Shown: positions 55,739 to 63,367 of the stretch, in pieces
Position numbering within the stretch: position 1 is the stretch's first letter
How the letters are laid out: every line of letters starts with the position of its first letter
From: Aquimarina atlantica
GTDB taxonomy: Bacteria > Bacteroidota > Bacteroidia > Flavobacteriales > Flavobacteriaceae
Direction: 5' to 3'
Assembly: GCF_000626715.1 (NCBI RefSeq)
Contig: NZ_AQRA01000004.1
Span: forward strand, 1-64,000
Length of the DNA: 64,000 bases
Position numbers and translations under genes: made by a program
Notes under the pieces: model-generated
Databases searched by the model: none
What the model saw: the letters and a program-made list of their open reading frames with translations, nothing else
What the model was told of the DNA's origin: nothing

Positions 55739-55773
55739 AATTTTAGTACTTTTAGGCTTTATTTTAGACGAGC

Positions 55774-56421
55774 ATGATGATAAAACTTACTGGATATCTC
55801 TTCTTTTTTTTGGTAACCATATCAATTTACGGGCAAGATATTGCCATTTTACAATATAAAGGAGGTGGTGATTGGTATAGTAATCCTACGGCTCTTCCTA
55901 ATCTTATTACATTTTGCAATCAAAATATTAATACCGCCATAAGTGCCAAGCCAAAAACGGTAAAGCCAGAAAGTGTTGATATATTTCAGTATCCATACAT
56001 TCATATGACCGGGCATGGTAATGTTTTTTTTACAGATGTAGATGCTCAAAACCTAAGAAAGTACCTGTTAAGTGGTGGTTTTCTTCATATTGATGATAAC
56101 TACGGTATGGAGCCCTATATTCGAAAAGAGCTCGTTAAAGTTTTTCCTGATAAGGAACTGGTAGAACTACCCGTAACACATCCTATCTTTTCATCAAAAT
56201 ATAATTTTCCGCAGGGGTTACCCAAAATCCATGAACATGATGGAAAAAGGCCGCAAGCACTAGGGATTATCCATGAAAATCGCCTGGTACTACTCTTTAC
56301 TTTCGAAAGTGATCTGGGTGATGGCTGGGAAAATCCAGAAGTACATAATGATCCGGAAGAAGTAAGATCAAAAGCATTAAAAATGGGAGCCAATATTATT
56401 AAATACGCTTTTGAGAATTAA
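55774..56421 (+). CDS. DUF4159 exported protein
   Basis: The 215-residue product has a signal peptide (about 1-20, ending YGQ) and a DUF4159 domain: YIHMTGHGNVFFTDVDAQNL, LLSGGFLHIDDNYGMEPYI, VELPVTHPIFSSKYNFPQGL and VHNDPEEVRSKALKMGANII. This glutamine-amidotransferase-like fold is found in Bacteroidota, often near MoxR/BatA genes, and has no known reaction. It overlaps the TrmH gene by one base (TAATG). Confidence 0.9.
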   Translation: MMIKLTGYLFFFLVTISIYGQDIAILQYKGGGDWYSNPTALPNLITFCNQNINTAISAKPKTVKPESVDIFQYPYIHMTGHGNVFFTDVDAQNLRKYLLSGGFLHIDDNYGMEPYIRKELVKVFPDKELVELPVTHPIFSSKYNFPQGLPKIHEHDGKRPQALGIIHENRLVLLFTFESDLGDGWENPEVHNDPEEVRSKALKMGANIIKYAFEN

Positions 56422-56942
56422 TGTCAGAGCAATTACATCATCACCATAATCGGTTTGTTAAAAATCAATTTCCGATAACACTTATCTGTGATCGGGTGAA
56501 TTCGCCTGCAAATATTGGAAGTATATTTAGAATTGCAGATAGTTTTGGTATAGAACAAATCTATTTTTGCGGAGAAGACATTACTGTGGTTAGTAAACGT
56601 ATGCAACGTACAGCAAGAGCCACACATGAGATCATACCTTATCATCAAACCGAAGATGTTGTACGTACTGTACAACAATTTAAATCTGATGGGTACACTA
56701 TTCTGGCATTAGAAATTACCGATACAAGTATTGCTGTTGCTGATTATAAACCATCTCTACAGGAAAAAATAGCACTTGTGATCGGGGAAGAAAATTTTGG
56801 AGTATCTAATGAGGTTTTGACTATAGCAAAACACAGCGTACACATCAACATGTATGGCAATAATAGTAGTATGAATGTGGCTACGGCAACAGGGGTTGCT
56901 CTATATGAGATTACAAAACAGATATTTAACAGTAAAAAATAA
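56421..56942 (+). CDS. TrmH/SpoU-family RNA 2'-O-methyltransferase
   Basis: The 173-residue SPOUT protein shows motif 1 CDRVNSPANIGSIFRIADSF, motif 2 IALVIGEENFGVSNEVL and motif 3 INMYGNNSSMNVATATGVAL. It probably methylates tRNA (position 18-type) or rRNA ribose; the target cannot be set by sequence alone. Translation is coupled to the DUF4159 gene by a shared A in TAATG. Confidence 0.93.
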   Translation: MSEQLHHHHNRFVKNQFPITLICDRVNSPANIGSIFRIADSFGIEQIYFCGEDITVVSKRMQRTARATHEIIPYHQTEDVVRTVQQFKSDGYTILALEITDTSIAVADYKPSLQEKIALVIGEENFGVSNEVLTIAKHSVHINMYGNNSSMNVATATGVALYEITKQIFNSKK

Positions 56943-57018
56943 TACTCTAAAAGATAGCAATAAAGCACAAATCAAAACTTTGTAACTTTGAAGTTTTGAT
57001 GCCTTGAAATTTTACTAT

Positions 57019-58107
57019 ATGAATTCAAAAACAATTGCATACGGGATCTTAAGAGCAGTAGCTATTATTATAGGTGTCCTGGGATTACTATGGTTTCTCT
57101 ATAAAATACAATCTGTTCTTATATACATTGCCTTTGCTTCGGTGATTTCTTTAATGGGTAGACCCCTAGTCCTATTTCTTAAAAAGAAACTGAAATTTAA
57201 AAATTCGTTAGCAGTAATCACTACACTACTAATTGTCATTGGGTTATTTCTGAGTATTTTTATGTTATTTGTACCTATTATTAGTGAACAAGGACAATTA
57301 ATTGGTGAAATTGATATTAATAAATTAGGAGATGATATCAATAGATTTAACCAGGAGGTTAGTGCTTATTTTAAAATAGAAAAACTAAATTTTGTAGAAC
57401 TGATCAAACAAACCGATCTAATGCAATTTTTTGATTTAAAAGCTATCCCCAATGCCATAAATTCATTTTTAAGTGGTTTCGGAGCAGTTTTAATTGGATT
57501 ATTTTCGGTTTTATTTATTTCTTTCTTTTTATTAAAAGACAGTCTTCTTCTCGAAAATAGCCTATTAGTACTTGCAAAAAAGGAAGATGAAAATAGGTTT
57601 ATGAGAGCATTTACAAAAATTAAAGATTTACTCTCACGCTACTTTGTTGGTCTGCTCTTACAGATAATTATTCTCTTTATCTTATATACCATACTCTTAT
57701 TGATATTTGGAGTTCATAATGCCATTGCTGTTGCTTTAATTGCTGCAATTTGTAATCTAATCCCATACGTAGGCCCATTATTTGGTGGAGTATTTGTGAT
57801 CATACTAGCGATCACCAGCAATTTAGGGTTTGATTTTCAGACTGTGATTTTACCCAAAATAACTTATATCCTGATTGGTTATCTGATCATTCAATTGATT
57901 GATAACTTCTTAAATCAACCCTTAATTTTTGGAAACAGTGTAAAATCTCATCCACTAGAAATCTTTTTAGCTATTCTTATTTTTGGATTACTCTTTGGGA
58001 TCGGCGGACTTATCGTTGCGGTACCTTTTTATACTGCGATCAAAGTAATTGCCAAAGAATTTCTTTCTGAATATAAAATAGTAAAAACACTTACCAAAGA
58101 TCTCTAA
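57019..58107 (+). CDS. AI-2E family transporter
   Basis: The ATG at 57019 gives 362 residues with about eight membrane helices, starting with the paired helices GILRAVAIIIGVLGLLWFLY and LIYIAFASVISLMGRPLVLF. A cytoplasmic loop of about 90 residues and the C-terminal NLIPYVGPLFGGVFVIILAI and FLNQPLIFGNSVKSHPLEIF match the family, once linked to autoinducer-2 and more recently to Na+/H+ antiport and other solutes. The substrate is unknown. A TTG start 15 bp upstream is less likely. Confidence 0.9.
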   Translation: MNSKTIAYGILRAVAIIIGVLGLLWFLYKIQSVLIYIAFASVISLMGRPLVLFLKKKLKFKNSLAVITTLLIVIGLFLSIFMLFVPIISEQGQLIGEIDINKLGDDINRFNQEVSAYFKIEKLNFVELIKQTDLMQFFDLKAIPNAINSFLSGFGAVLIGLFSVLFISFFLLKDSLLLENSLLVLAKKEDENRFMRAFTKIKDLLSRYFVGLLLQIIILFILYTILLLIFGVHNAIAVALIAAICNLIPYVGPLFGGVFVIILAITSNLGFDFQTVILPKITYILIGYLIIQLIDNFLNQPLIFGNSVKSHPLEIFLAILIFGLLFGIGGLIVAVPFYTAIKVIAKEFLSEYKIVKTLTKDL

Positions 58108-59295
58108 TTGAATCCTTTACTACTACATAAAGAGGTCCAGGAGTTTATTACTAAAAAATCTGAGGGTGCCCTTGATATAAGTACCCTGATTTTAAGCGGT
58201 AGCCCTTTTGAAGGAATTTCTGGCAAAGAGTTAGCACAACAAATCCAGGGAAAACGTAAAGCAAAAAGAAAGTTACCAACCTGGCATGATAAAAACAAAA
58301 TCTATTACCCGCCAACGCTTAACCTGGAACAAACTTCTTCTGAAATAACAGCTTTGTATAAAAGTAAGCTTGTTTCGGGCACATCTTTAATCGATTTAAC
58401 GGGTGGTTTTGGAATTGATGATTATTTTTTTGCAAAACATATCACAACCGTAATTCATTGTGAATTAAATACATCATTAAGCAAAATCGCTTCACATAAT
58501 TTTGAAATACTAGAGCAGAAAAATATCCAAACTATTATCGGAGATGGATTAGACATTTTGAAAGATCACAATACTCTGGATTGGATTTACATAGATCCCT
58601 CTAGACGACATGATAGCAAAGGAAAAGTATTTTTTCTCGAAGATTGTTTACCCGATGTACCTTCTAATTTAGATTTACTTTTTAAGAAAAGTAAAAATAT
58701 CTTAATCAAAACTTCTCCTTTACTAGATATTCAAATGGGGAGTAAAGCATTGCAAAACATAAAAGAAATTCATGTTGTTGCGGTAGAAAATGAAGTTAAA
58801 GAATTGATATGGATTCTTGATAAAACCTATACTGAAGATATCAAAATTATGACTATCAACATTCAAAAAACGGTACATCAGGAGTTTTCTTTTTTTCTAA
58901 AAGATGAAGCCAGGCAATCTGCAAATATGGGGTTACCAATGACCTATCTTTATGAACCCAATGCAGCAATCCTAAAAAGCGGAAGTTTTCAAAGTATTGC
59001 TACTACCTTTGAGTTAACAAAACTTCATATTAATTCGCATTTGTATACTTCTGATCATAAAATTGATTTCCCAGGAAGAAGGTTTGAGGTCATAGCAGTA
59101 TATCCGTATCAAAAAAAGGTACTGTCAAAAATTGGGATCACCAAAGCGAATATTACAATACGTAACTTTCAGGAATCTGTTGCTACTTTAAGGAAAAAGT
59201 TTAAAATCAAAGATGGAGGTGATGATTATCTATTTTTTACAACAAGTTATGACAACAAAAAAGTAGTAATTCATTGTAAAAAACTTAATTCTTAA
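58108..59295 (+). CDS. SAM-dependent methyltransferase with THUMP-like C-terminal domain
   Basis: The 395-residue product has a Rossmann methyltransferase core (LIDLTGGFGIDDYFFAKHI, WIYIDPSRRHDSKGKVF) and a C-terminal THUMP-like region (FPGRRFEVIAVYPYQKK ... KDGGDDYLFFT). This Bacteroidota family likely modifies RNA. It starts with TTG directly after the stop of the transporter gene, giving MNPLLLHKEVQEF; no ATG is available nearby, so translation is probably coupled. Confidence 0.85.
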   Translation: MNPLLLHKEVQEFITKKSEGALDISTLILSGSPFEGISGKELAQQIQGKRKAKRKLPTWHDKNKIYYPPTLNLEQTSSEITALYKSKLVSGTSLIDLTGGFGIDDYFFAKHITTVIHCELNTSLSKIASHNFEILEQKNIQTIIGDGLDILKDHNTLDWIYIDPSRRHDSKGKVFFLEDCLPDVPSNLDLLFKKSKNILIKTSPLLDIQMGSKALQNIKEIHVVAVENEVKELIWILDKTYTEDIKIMTINIQKTVHQEFSFFLKDEARQSANMGLPMTYLYEPNAAILKSGSFQSIATTFELTKLHINSHLYTSDHKIDFPGRRFEVIAVYPYQKKVLSKIGITKANITIRNFQESVATLRKKFKIKDGGDDYLFFTTSYDNKKVVIHCKKLNS

Positions 59296-59316
59296 AGCAA
59301 TAAGGTATTTAATTAC

Positions 59317-59787
59317 TTAATCAGAAAAAATAGATGACTGTGCTATAAAATTTTCTATATATAGTTTTAGTTTTTCATCCTCGACCTTATCGATATTATC
59401 AAATATATAATCTTTATCTTCTTCTACATTTTTATTATAACCCGTAATTTTAGGACTATTGGTTTGAATACTTAGTCTAATCATCCTTAATTCGATATTA
59501 TCAGGTTCAGACAGTATAGATTCATCTATCATTTTCTTTGCTTTGCTGAAATATGATATTTTACTAAATGGGTTTAAGGAAAATGAAGCTTTTAATGCGA
59601 GCGCTGCACCGTGATATGCCTGATAAATTGCTCCTTTATTTTGCAATCCCTTTTGTGTAAGTTCATAGAATTGTTCTGCCTTTTCTTTTGATTCACTACA
59701 TGTTTTATATGCCTCTCGTATATCTTCGACACGAACAGTATCTCCTAAAGAAAAGGTAAAAGTTACTATGAGCAATAAAATCTTCAT
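59317..59787 (-). CDS. Exported helical protein of unknown function
   Basis: The 156-residue product has a short signal peptide (about 1-15) and helical, TPR-like segments: AYKTCSESKEKAEQFYELTQ, YQAYHGAALALKASFSLNP, then AKKMIDESILSEPDNIELRM. This pattern recurs in unnamed flavobacterial proteins. It is 30 bp after the larger exported-protein gene on the same strand, so they form a pair. No function can be assigned. Confidence 0.65.
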   Translation of the reverse strand: MKILLLIVTFTFSLGDTVRVEDIREAYKTCSESKEKAEQFYELTQKGLQNKGAIYQAYHGAALALKASFSLNPFSKISYFSKAKKMIDESILSEPDNIELRMIRLSIQTNSPKITGYNKNVEEDKDYIFDNIDKVEDEKLKLYIENFIAQSSIFSD

Positions 59788-59817
59788 TACTTTTTTATCG
59801 CAAAAAAAGCCGATTTA

Positions 59818-61416
59818 TTATTTTGCCAATGCTATTTTAAGCAATAGATTATTCTTTTTACCATCATAAGCTTCCATAATCATACTTTTATTGGGTAATA
59901 TTGCGGCTTTGGTAAGTTCTAAAACATCTAAACGAGAATTCCTGATATCACTTCCGGTAAGAATTGCTTCTTTAGTAACCTCTCCTGTTGCATCATCAAT
60001 AACATAAGAAGTAAGATAAATAAACTCTTTTTTGCCATCAAAATATCGCGTAGGGGTTTCATCTAATGATCGTTTAAGATTCGTAAAATCATCTACATAA
60101 AATAAATATAGTTTGCCATCGTTTTTAAAATTTAGATAAGACATACTGCGTTTACCTCTAGTTCCCATTTGATACTTTGGCAGTTTATGCATCCATACCA
60201 TTGTATTATCTGATCCTAATTTAAAAACAAAAATATCCCTGTAATAATATTTATATGTTGTCCTGGAACCCGAAGAACTAGAAGTTGTAAATGATTCTAC
60301 AAAACGTTGTTCTCCCAGAAAGGTAGTACTTCCATCACTATTAAATACGATATCATTTATTTTAAGCTTTTCTAGGTCTTTTAAATCATTTTCTTTTTGA
60401 GTTCCTTCATTAATCCGTTCTTCTCTCTTTAGAGCAAGGCTTTGTAATGTTTCTAAAGGAATATCACTTTTTATTATAGCACCTACGGTACCATTATCAG
60501 ACAAGGCAGCAGAAAAGACTCCTGAGATCTCTTCTTTATTGTTCGAATTAGCGTAAAATCCTGATACTTTTACTTTTCCCGCTCCATCAACCTCAATCAC
60601 TGCATCAGTAATTGATCTGCCAGAAATATCAATCTTGCTTTTTATAATTTCACTGCCCTTCTCTTCGGTAATCTTAAAAACTTCAGTGTGGTATGTGTTT
60701 TCTAGCTTATTTTTGTCCTTTGATTCTTGATTAAAAACAGAGGCTGTCATATAAAAATGACCGTCATTACCAATCGCAAAATCTTCATTCTGAATTCTGC
60801 CAGACGAATATGGTAACGTCACTTTTCTTTTCCACAAAAGACTTAGATCATCCTTATAGACTGCGATTCCTATTTTATCTCCTTTTCCCGAACTTGTTTC
60901 TATGCGGTATAAAATCAACAGCTTTTTTTCATCCGCAGATTTTTTGAAAACAAACTTATTAATTCTTCCTCCTGCATCAAATCCGTAAGTACTCTTAAAA
61001 CCAAAATCTCTATTCACATTTTCTCTGTCATTAACCAACTGAATAGGTTTTTCTACCACTATACCTGTAAGAGATACTTTTTGCGCGTATGCTTTATCAT
61101 TTATAGAATAAAACACCACTGCTTTTCCTCCCAGTTTCATGACAGTTTCAAAATTTCCTTTGTCATCTACAACTTGTCGTTTCTTTACATCTTCTTTAAG
61201 GTTATCTAGAGAATACCTTTGTATAGTCATAGAATTTCGTCCTTTCTTAATAGAAACAAGTCGATTTCCTGAAGCTACCTGATACGTATTTATATTTCGT
61301 ATTCGTTTATATTTTTCTCCTATTTTAAAAGAAAAATCTTCAAGCAAGATAGGTCTTTGTGCAAATGTGTAGCTAGAGATAAGTAAGGCGAAAACTAAAA
61401 GATATCTACTATTCAT
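59818..61416 (-). CDS. Large exported protein of unknown function, probably beta-propeller
   Basis: The ATG at 61416 gives 532 residues with a signal peptide (MNSRYLLVFALLISSYTFAQ). The rest is strand-rich with repeating hydrophobic blocks (VASGNRLVSIKKGRNSMTIQ, KLLILYRIETSSGKGDKIGI, FAIGNDGHFYMTASVFN), consistent with a propeller. No named domain is recognised. An upstream ATG at 61443 would add nine residues before the signal peptide. It sits with the 156-residue exported protein. Confidence 0.65.
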   Translation of the reverse strand: MNSRYLLVFALLISSYTFAQRPILLEDFSFKIGEKYKRIRNINTYQVASGNRLVSIKKGRNSMTIQRYSLDNLKEDVKKRQVVDDKGNFETVMKLGGKAVVFYSINDKAYAQKVSLTGIVVEKPIQLVNDRENVNRDFGFKSTYGFDAGGRINKFVFKKSADEKKLLILYRIETSSGKGDKIGIAVYKDDLSLLWKRKVTLPYSSGRIQNEDFAIGNDGHFYMTASVFNQESKDKNKLENTYHTEVFKITEEKGSEIIKSKIDISGRSITDAVIEVDGAGKVKVSGFYANSNNKEEISGVFSAALSDNGTVGAIIKSDIPLETLQSLALKREERINEGTQKENDLKDLEKLKINDIVFNSDGSTTFLGEQRFVESFTTSSSSGSRTTYKYYYRDIFVFKLGSDNTMVWMHKLPKYQMGTRGKRSMSYLNFKNDGKLYLFYVDDFTNLKRSLDETPTRYFDGKKEFIYLTSYVIDDATGEVTKEAILTGSDIRNSRLDVLELTKAAILPNKSMIMEAYDGKKNNLLLKIALAK

Positions 61417-61607
61417 TTTTATATTGTTTTTATAAATCTTCATAACATAAAATATAGGTCAATAGTATACAAATATATAAAAGAAGTATTTAAGGTTTTT
61501 GTAGCATATTGGTCAAAATCTAGGCCAATTTATGTTTAAAGAAAAAACTGATTTTCAAGTTTTTAAAAAGAAGGTTGCGTTAAATAAAAAATAATGGTAA
61601 AAAAATG

Positions 61608-61638
61608 TTGCATCATAGACTCATAAAACCTACATTTG
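61608..61638 (+). promoter_or_regulatory. Predicted sigma-A promoter of the tRNA operon
   Basis: TTG (61608-61610), a 20-nt spacer and TACATTTG (61631-61638) match the Bacteroidota promoter. The start would be near 61645, 40 nt before tRNA-Ser. Confidence 0.75.
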
Positions 61639-61684
61639 CATCCGCATTTGAAATACTAATGCGATGTTCATAACAGAATGTATA

Positions 61685-61768
61685 GGAGAGGTGCCAGAGT
61701 GGTAATGGAGCAGATTGCTAATCTGTCAACGCGCAAGTGTTGCCTGGGTTCGAATCCCAGTCTCTCCG
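61685..61768 (+). tRNA. tRNA-Ser (GCT)
   Basis: The acceptor stem GGAGAGG pairs with TCTCTCC (61761-61767) with one G-U and a G discriminator. The anticodon loop TTGCTAA gives GCT, and a long variable arm typical of serine is present (CAACGCGCAAGTGTTG region). Confidence 0.95.
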
Positions 61769-61784
61769 CTTTATTTTTATGATT

Positions 61785-61859
61785 CGGGGTGTAGCGTAGC
61801 CCGGTTATCGCGCCGCGTTTGGGACGCGGAGGTCGCAGGTTCGAATCCTGCCACCCCGA
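61785..61859 (+). tRNA. tRNA-Pro (TGG)
   Basis: The acceptor CGGGGTG pairs with CACCCCG (61852-61858), discriminator A. The anticodon loop TTTGGGA gives TGG. The T-arm GCAGGTTCGAATCCTGC is standard. It is 16 bp behind tRNA-Ser. Confidence 0.95.
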
Positions 61860-61881
61860 CAATAAAAATAAATTACATACT

Positions 61882-61955
61882 GGTCGCGTAGCTCAGCTGG
61901 ATAGAGCATCTGCCTTCTAAGCAGACGGTCACAGGTTCGAATCCTGTCGCGATCA
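61882..61955 (+). tRNA. tRNA-Arg (TCT)
   Basis: The acceptor GGTCGCG pairs with CGCGATC (61948-61954) with one G-U, discriminator A. The anticodon loop CTTCTAA gives TCT. The 3' part from 61929 onward is repeated at 62283 behind the GIY-YIG gene. Confidence 0.95.
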
Positions 61956-61990
61956 CAAAAAGCCTTACTTTTGTAAGGCTTTTTTGTTTT
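61929..61990 (+). repeat. Direct repeat, left copy (tRNA-Arg 3' end plus terminator)
   Basis: This 62-nt segment is identical to 62283-62344, offset 354 bp. It holds the T-arm, the acceptor 3' strand and the following terminator of tRNA-Arg. Confidence 0.95.
61957..61984 (+). terminator. tRNA-operon terminator
   Basis: A 12-bp stem (61957-61968 with 61973-61984) with TTTT loop and T-run follows tRNA-Arg immediately. Confidence 0.92.
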
Positions 61991-62006
61991 ATAACCTTTT
62001 CTAAAT

Positions 62007-62255
62007 ATGTTTATCGTTTATATTCTTTTTAGTGAAACTATTGATATGTATTATGTAGGGCATACGGCAAATATCAAGGACAGACTAGTAAGACATAATC
62101 AAGGAAGAAGTAAATCTACTAAAAGAGGGATCCCATGGAGGCTAATGTATTCAGAAAGCTTTAAAACAAAACCTGAAGCATATCAGAGAGAAATGCAAAT
62201 CAAAAAAAAGAAATCCAGAAAATATATTGAAAATTTAATTAACTCTAGCGAATAG
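62007..62255 (+). CDS. GIY-YIG nuclease-domain protein
   Basis: The 82-residue product is a minimal GIY-YIG domain: YILFSETIDMYYVGHTANIKDRLVRHNQ carries the two motif strands (here VYI and YYVG), a conserved Arg in KDRLVRH, and Glu in TKPEAYQREMQIKKK. Such stand-alone proteins (YhbQ/UPF0213 type) are single-strand or structure-specific nucleases, related to homing endonucleases. It lies between two copies of the tRNA-Arg 3' end, and its own stop codon TAG (62253-62255) lies inside the tRNA-like remnant. This suggests that it is cargo of a small tRNA-targeted element. Confidence 0.88.
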   Translation: MFIVYILFSETIDMYYVGHTANIKDRLVRHNQGRSKSTKRGIPWRLMYSESFKTKPEAYQREMQIKKKKSRKYIENLINSSE

Positions 62256-62309
62256 AGCATCCCGATTTTCTAATCGGGACCATCACAGGTTCGAATCCTG
62301 TCGCGATCA
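62248..62309 (+). pseudogene. Partial tRNA-Arg remnant with altered anticodon arm
   Basis: From the D-loop onward (AGCGAATAGAGCATC) the sequence follows tRNA-Arg, has a different anticodon arm with an inverted repeat TCCCGAT/ATCGGGA around TTTCTA, and then is identical to the tRNA from 62283 on. It lacks the 5' acceptor strand and most of the D-arm, so it cannot be a functional tRNA. Confidence 0.85.
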
Positions 62310-62344
62310 CAAAAAGCCTTACTTTTGTAAGGCTTTTTTGTTTT
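62283..62344 (+). repeat. Direct repeat, right copy (tRNA-Arg 3' end plus terminator)
   Basis: Identical over 62 nt to 61929-61990. Together the copies frame a 354-bp unit containing the GIY-YIG gene, as expected after insertion or duplication at a tRNA 3' end. Confidence 0.95.
62311..62338 (+). terminator. Duplicated terminator after the tRNA remnant
   Basis: This is the right-hand copy of the tRNA-operon terminator (12-bp stem, TTTT loop). It would end GIY-YIG transcription. Confidence 0.85.
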
Positions 62345-62914
62345 TAAATTGCCCGATTTTATTTATTTTTTTGGTAAGCATTCAACAAACTACACCTTCT
62401 ATGATTTTGTTTTAGGGATTAAAATCAATTGGCCTTAGAAAAATTATCCGAATTTTTCTTACAAGTCTAATGTGATTAACTTAATTCAACTGAAACACAG
62501 TCTAAAAAGGGAATGATCAATTTAATTTAAAACTCTCCGAAAATATGGTAGTATTCAACGAATATTAGCTTAAACCTTTCACTTTTTTATTCAGACACTT
62601 CAAATAAAGATTTACTATACAGTTTCTAACTAAATGTTTCTACTTTCACTATGCATTTACATGTATATAAAATATAGTGATCATTAAATTATCTATAATG
62701 GGAGTTAGACTTAGAACAAGTTTGATGATCAATTTTGTCAGACGAAGTTAATAGCAACTAAAAATCGAAAACAATTCTAAATAACATAACGCATATTTTA
62801 GATAATTAAAGACTATTAATATACAATGTCATCTTACAAACTTTAGGTAACCGAAAATTCTGTATGTAAGATGTGTACTAAATTAATTGAGAGTAGGTAT
62901 TTAAAACTAAAAAC
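62345..62914. other. 570-bp gene-free AT-rich region
   Basis: No open frame with coding character, tRNA or known RNA fold is visible on either strand. It ends in the leader of the RiPP precursor genes and carries one inverted repeat (62830-62873). It may be the promoter and control region of the RiPP locus or remnant sequence next to the tRNA duplication. Confidence 0.6.
62830..62873. promoter_or_regulatory. Spaced inverted repeat upstream of the RiPP precursors
   Basis: CATCTTACA (62830-62838) is inverted as TGTAAGATG (62865-62873), with a GGTAACC palindrome (62846-62852) between them. It ends 41 bp before the first precursor start. It could be an operator or a leader hairpin. Confidence 0.4.
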
Positions 62915-63085
62915 ATGAAATTGTTTAAAAAATTCACAAACGAAAAACTAAGTTTAGAAAAAACAGCATTAAAAAACATTACGGGAGGTAATTCAAATTC
63001 TAGACACGAATACGAACGCTCGTATTGTCAAATAACTGAACGATACATGAATGATATGGATGCCGATTACAAACTGGATAACTAA
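62915..63085 (+). CDS. Double-glycine leader peptide 1 (putative RiPP precursor)
   Basis: The 56-residue peptide has a basic, helical leader (MKLFKKFTNEKLSLEKTALK then NITGG) and a 31-residue polar tail rich in Asp, Glu, Tyr and Arg with a single Cys. The leader has the L-x4-L-x2-I/V-x-GG pattern of Bacteroidota natural-product precursors (cleaved after GG). It is followed 35 bp downstream by a second such peptide and then an ATP-grasp gene. The core differs from peptide 2 and has no repeats, so it may be a different product or an accessory peptide. Confidence 0.72.
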   Translation: MKLFKKFTNEKLSLEKTALKNITGGNSNSRHEYERSYCQITERYMNDMDADYKLDN

Positions 63086-63120
63086 CAAGTTATCATATCT
63101 AATTTTTAAAATTTAAAATC

Positions 63121-63294
63121 ATGAAACAAACAGATTTTAATTTACTTACAAAAGAAGAACTGTTAACGATTAACGGAGGGCTTTTAGGAGGAATTACCGA
63201 TCCTGATTTAGATGAAACTGGTGAAAAAATAACTGATCCTGATAATGAAGGTGATGGTGAAAAATCCCCAAATTACTGCTTAATTGCTCGTTAA
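63121..63294 (+). CDS. Double-glycine leader peptide 2 with tandem core repeats (putative graspetide precursor)
   Basis: The 57-residue peptide has the leader MKQTDFNLLTKEELLTINGG (residues 1-20), then LLGG, then two 12-residue units, ITDPDLDETGEK (25-36) and ITDPDNEGDGEK (37-48), and an NYCLIAR tail. Each unit keeps ITDPD-x4-GEK. Thr and Lys are donors and Asp/Glu acceptors of the side-chain ester and amide links that ATP-grasp ligases form in graspetides. The ATP-grasp gene 190 bp downstream supports this role. Confidence 0.82.
   Translation: MKQTDFNLLTKEELLTINGGLLGGITDPDLDETGEKITDPDNEGDGEKSPNYCLIAR
63193..63264 (+). repeat. Two 36-bp in-frame repeats in precursor 2
   Basis: 63193-63228 and 63229-63264 encode the two ITDPD-x4-GEK units. 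The DNA copies differ at several bases, including in the variable middle, so the protein motif is conserved more than the DNA. Confidence 0.85.
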
Positions 63295-63298
63295 AATT

Positions 63299-63334
63299 AA
63301 TTTCTCATAAACTATTTAAAGTTTATGAGAAATT
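63299..63334 (+). terminator. Hairpin 1 between precursor 2 and the ATP-grasp gene
   Basis: A 14-bp stem (63299-63312 with 63321-63334) with an 8-nt loop starts 4 bp past the precursor stop. The T-tail is short, so it may be a leaky terminator or mRNA-stabilising structure that raises precursor over enzyme. Confidence 0.6.
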
Positions 63335-63367
63335 TTAAAGTTAAAACATTTAAAGATTTTCTGTTTT

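Noticed and set aside
61668..61862. Minus-strand frame of 64 codons across the tRNA genes
   Set aside because: It is antisense to tRNA-Ser and tRNA-Pro; its translation shows the typical tRNA-derived residues and it has no coding character.
61882..62344. Integrative element with attL/attR in the tRNA-Arg gene
   Set aside because: No integrase or further cargo is present and the unit is only 354 bp, so a classic integrative element is rejected in favour of a minimal GIY-YIG unit.
63193..63264. CRISPR-like repeat
   Set aside because: Only two adjacent 36-bp units without spacers, in frame within a peptide gene; no CRISPR array is seen anywhere in the window.
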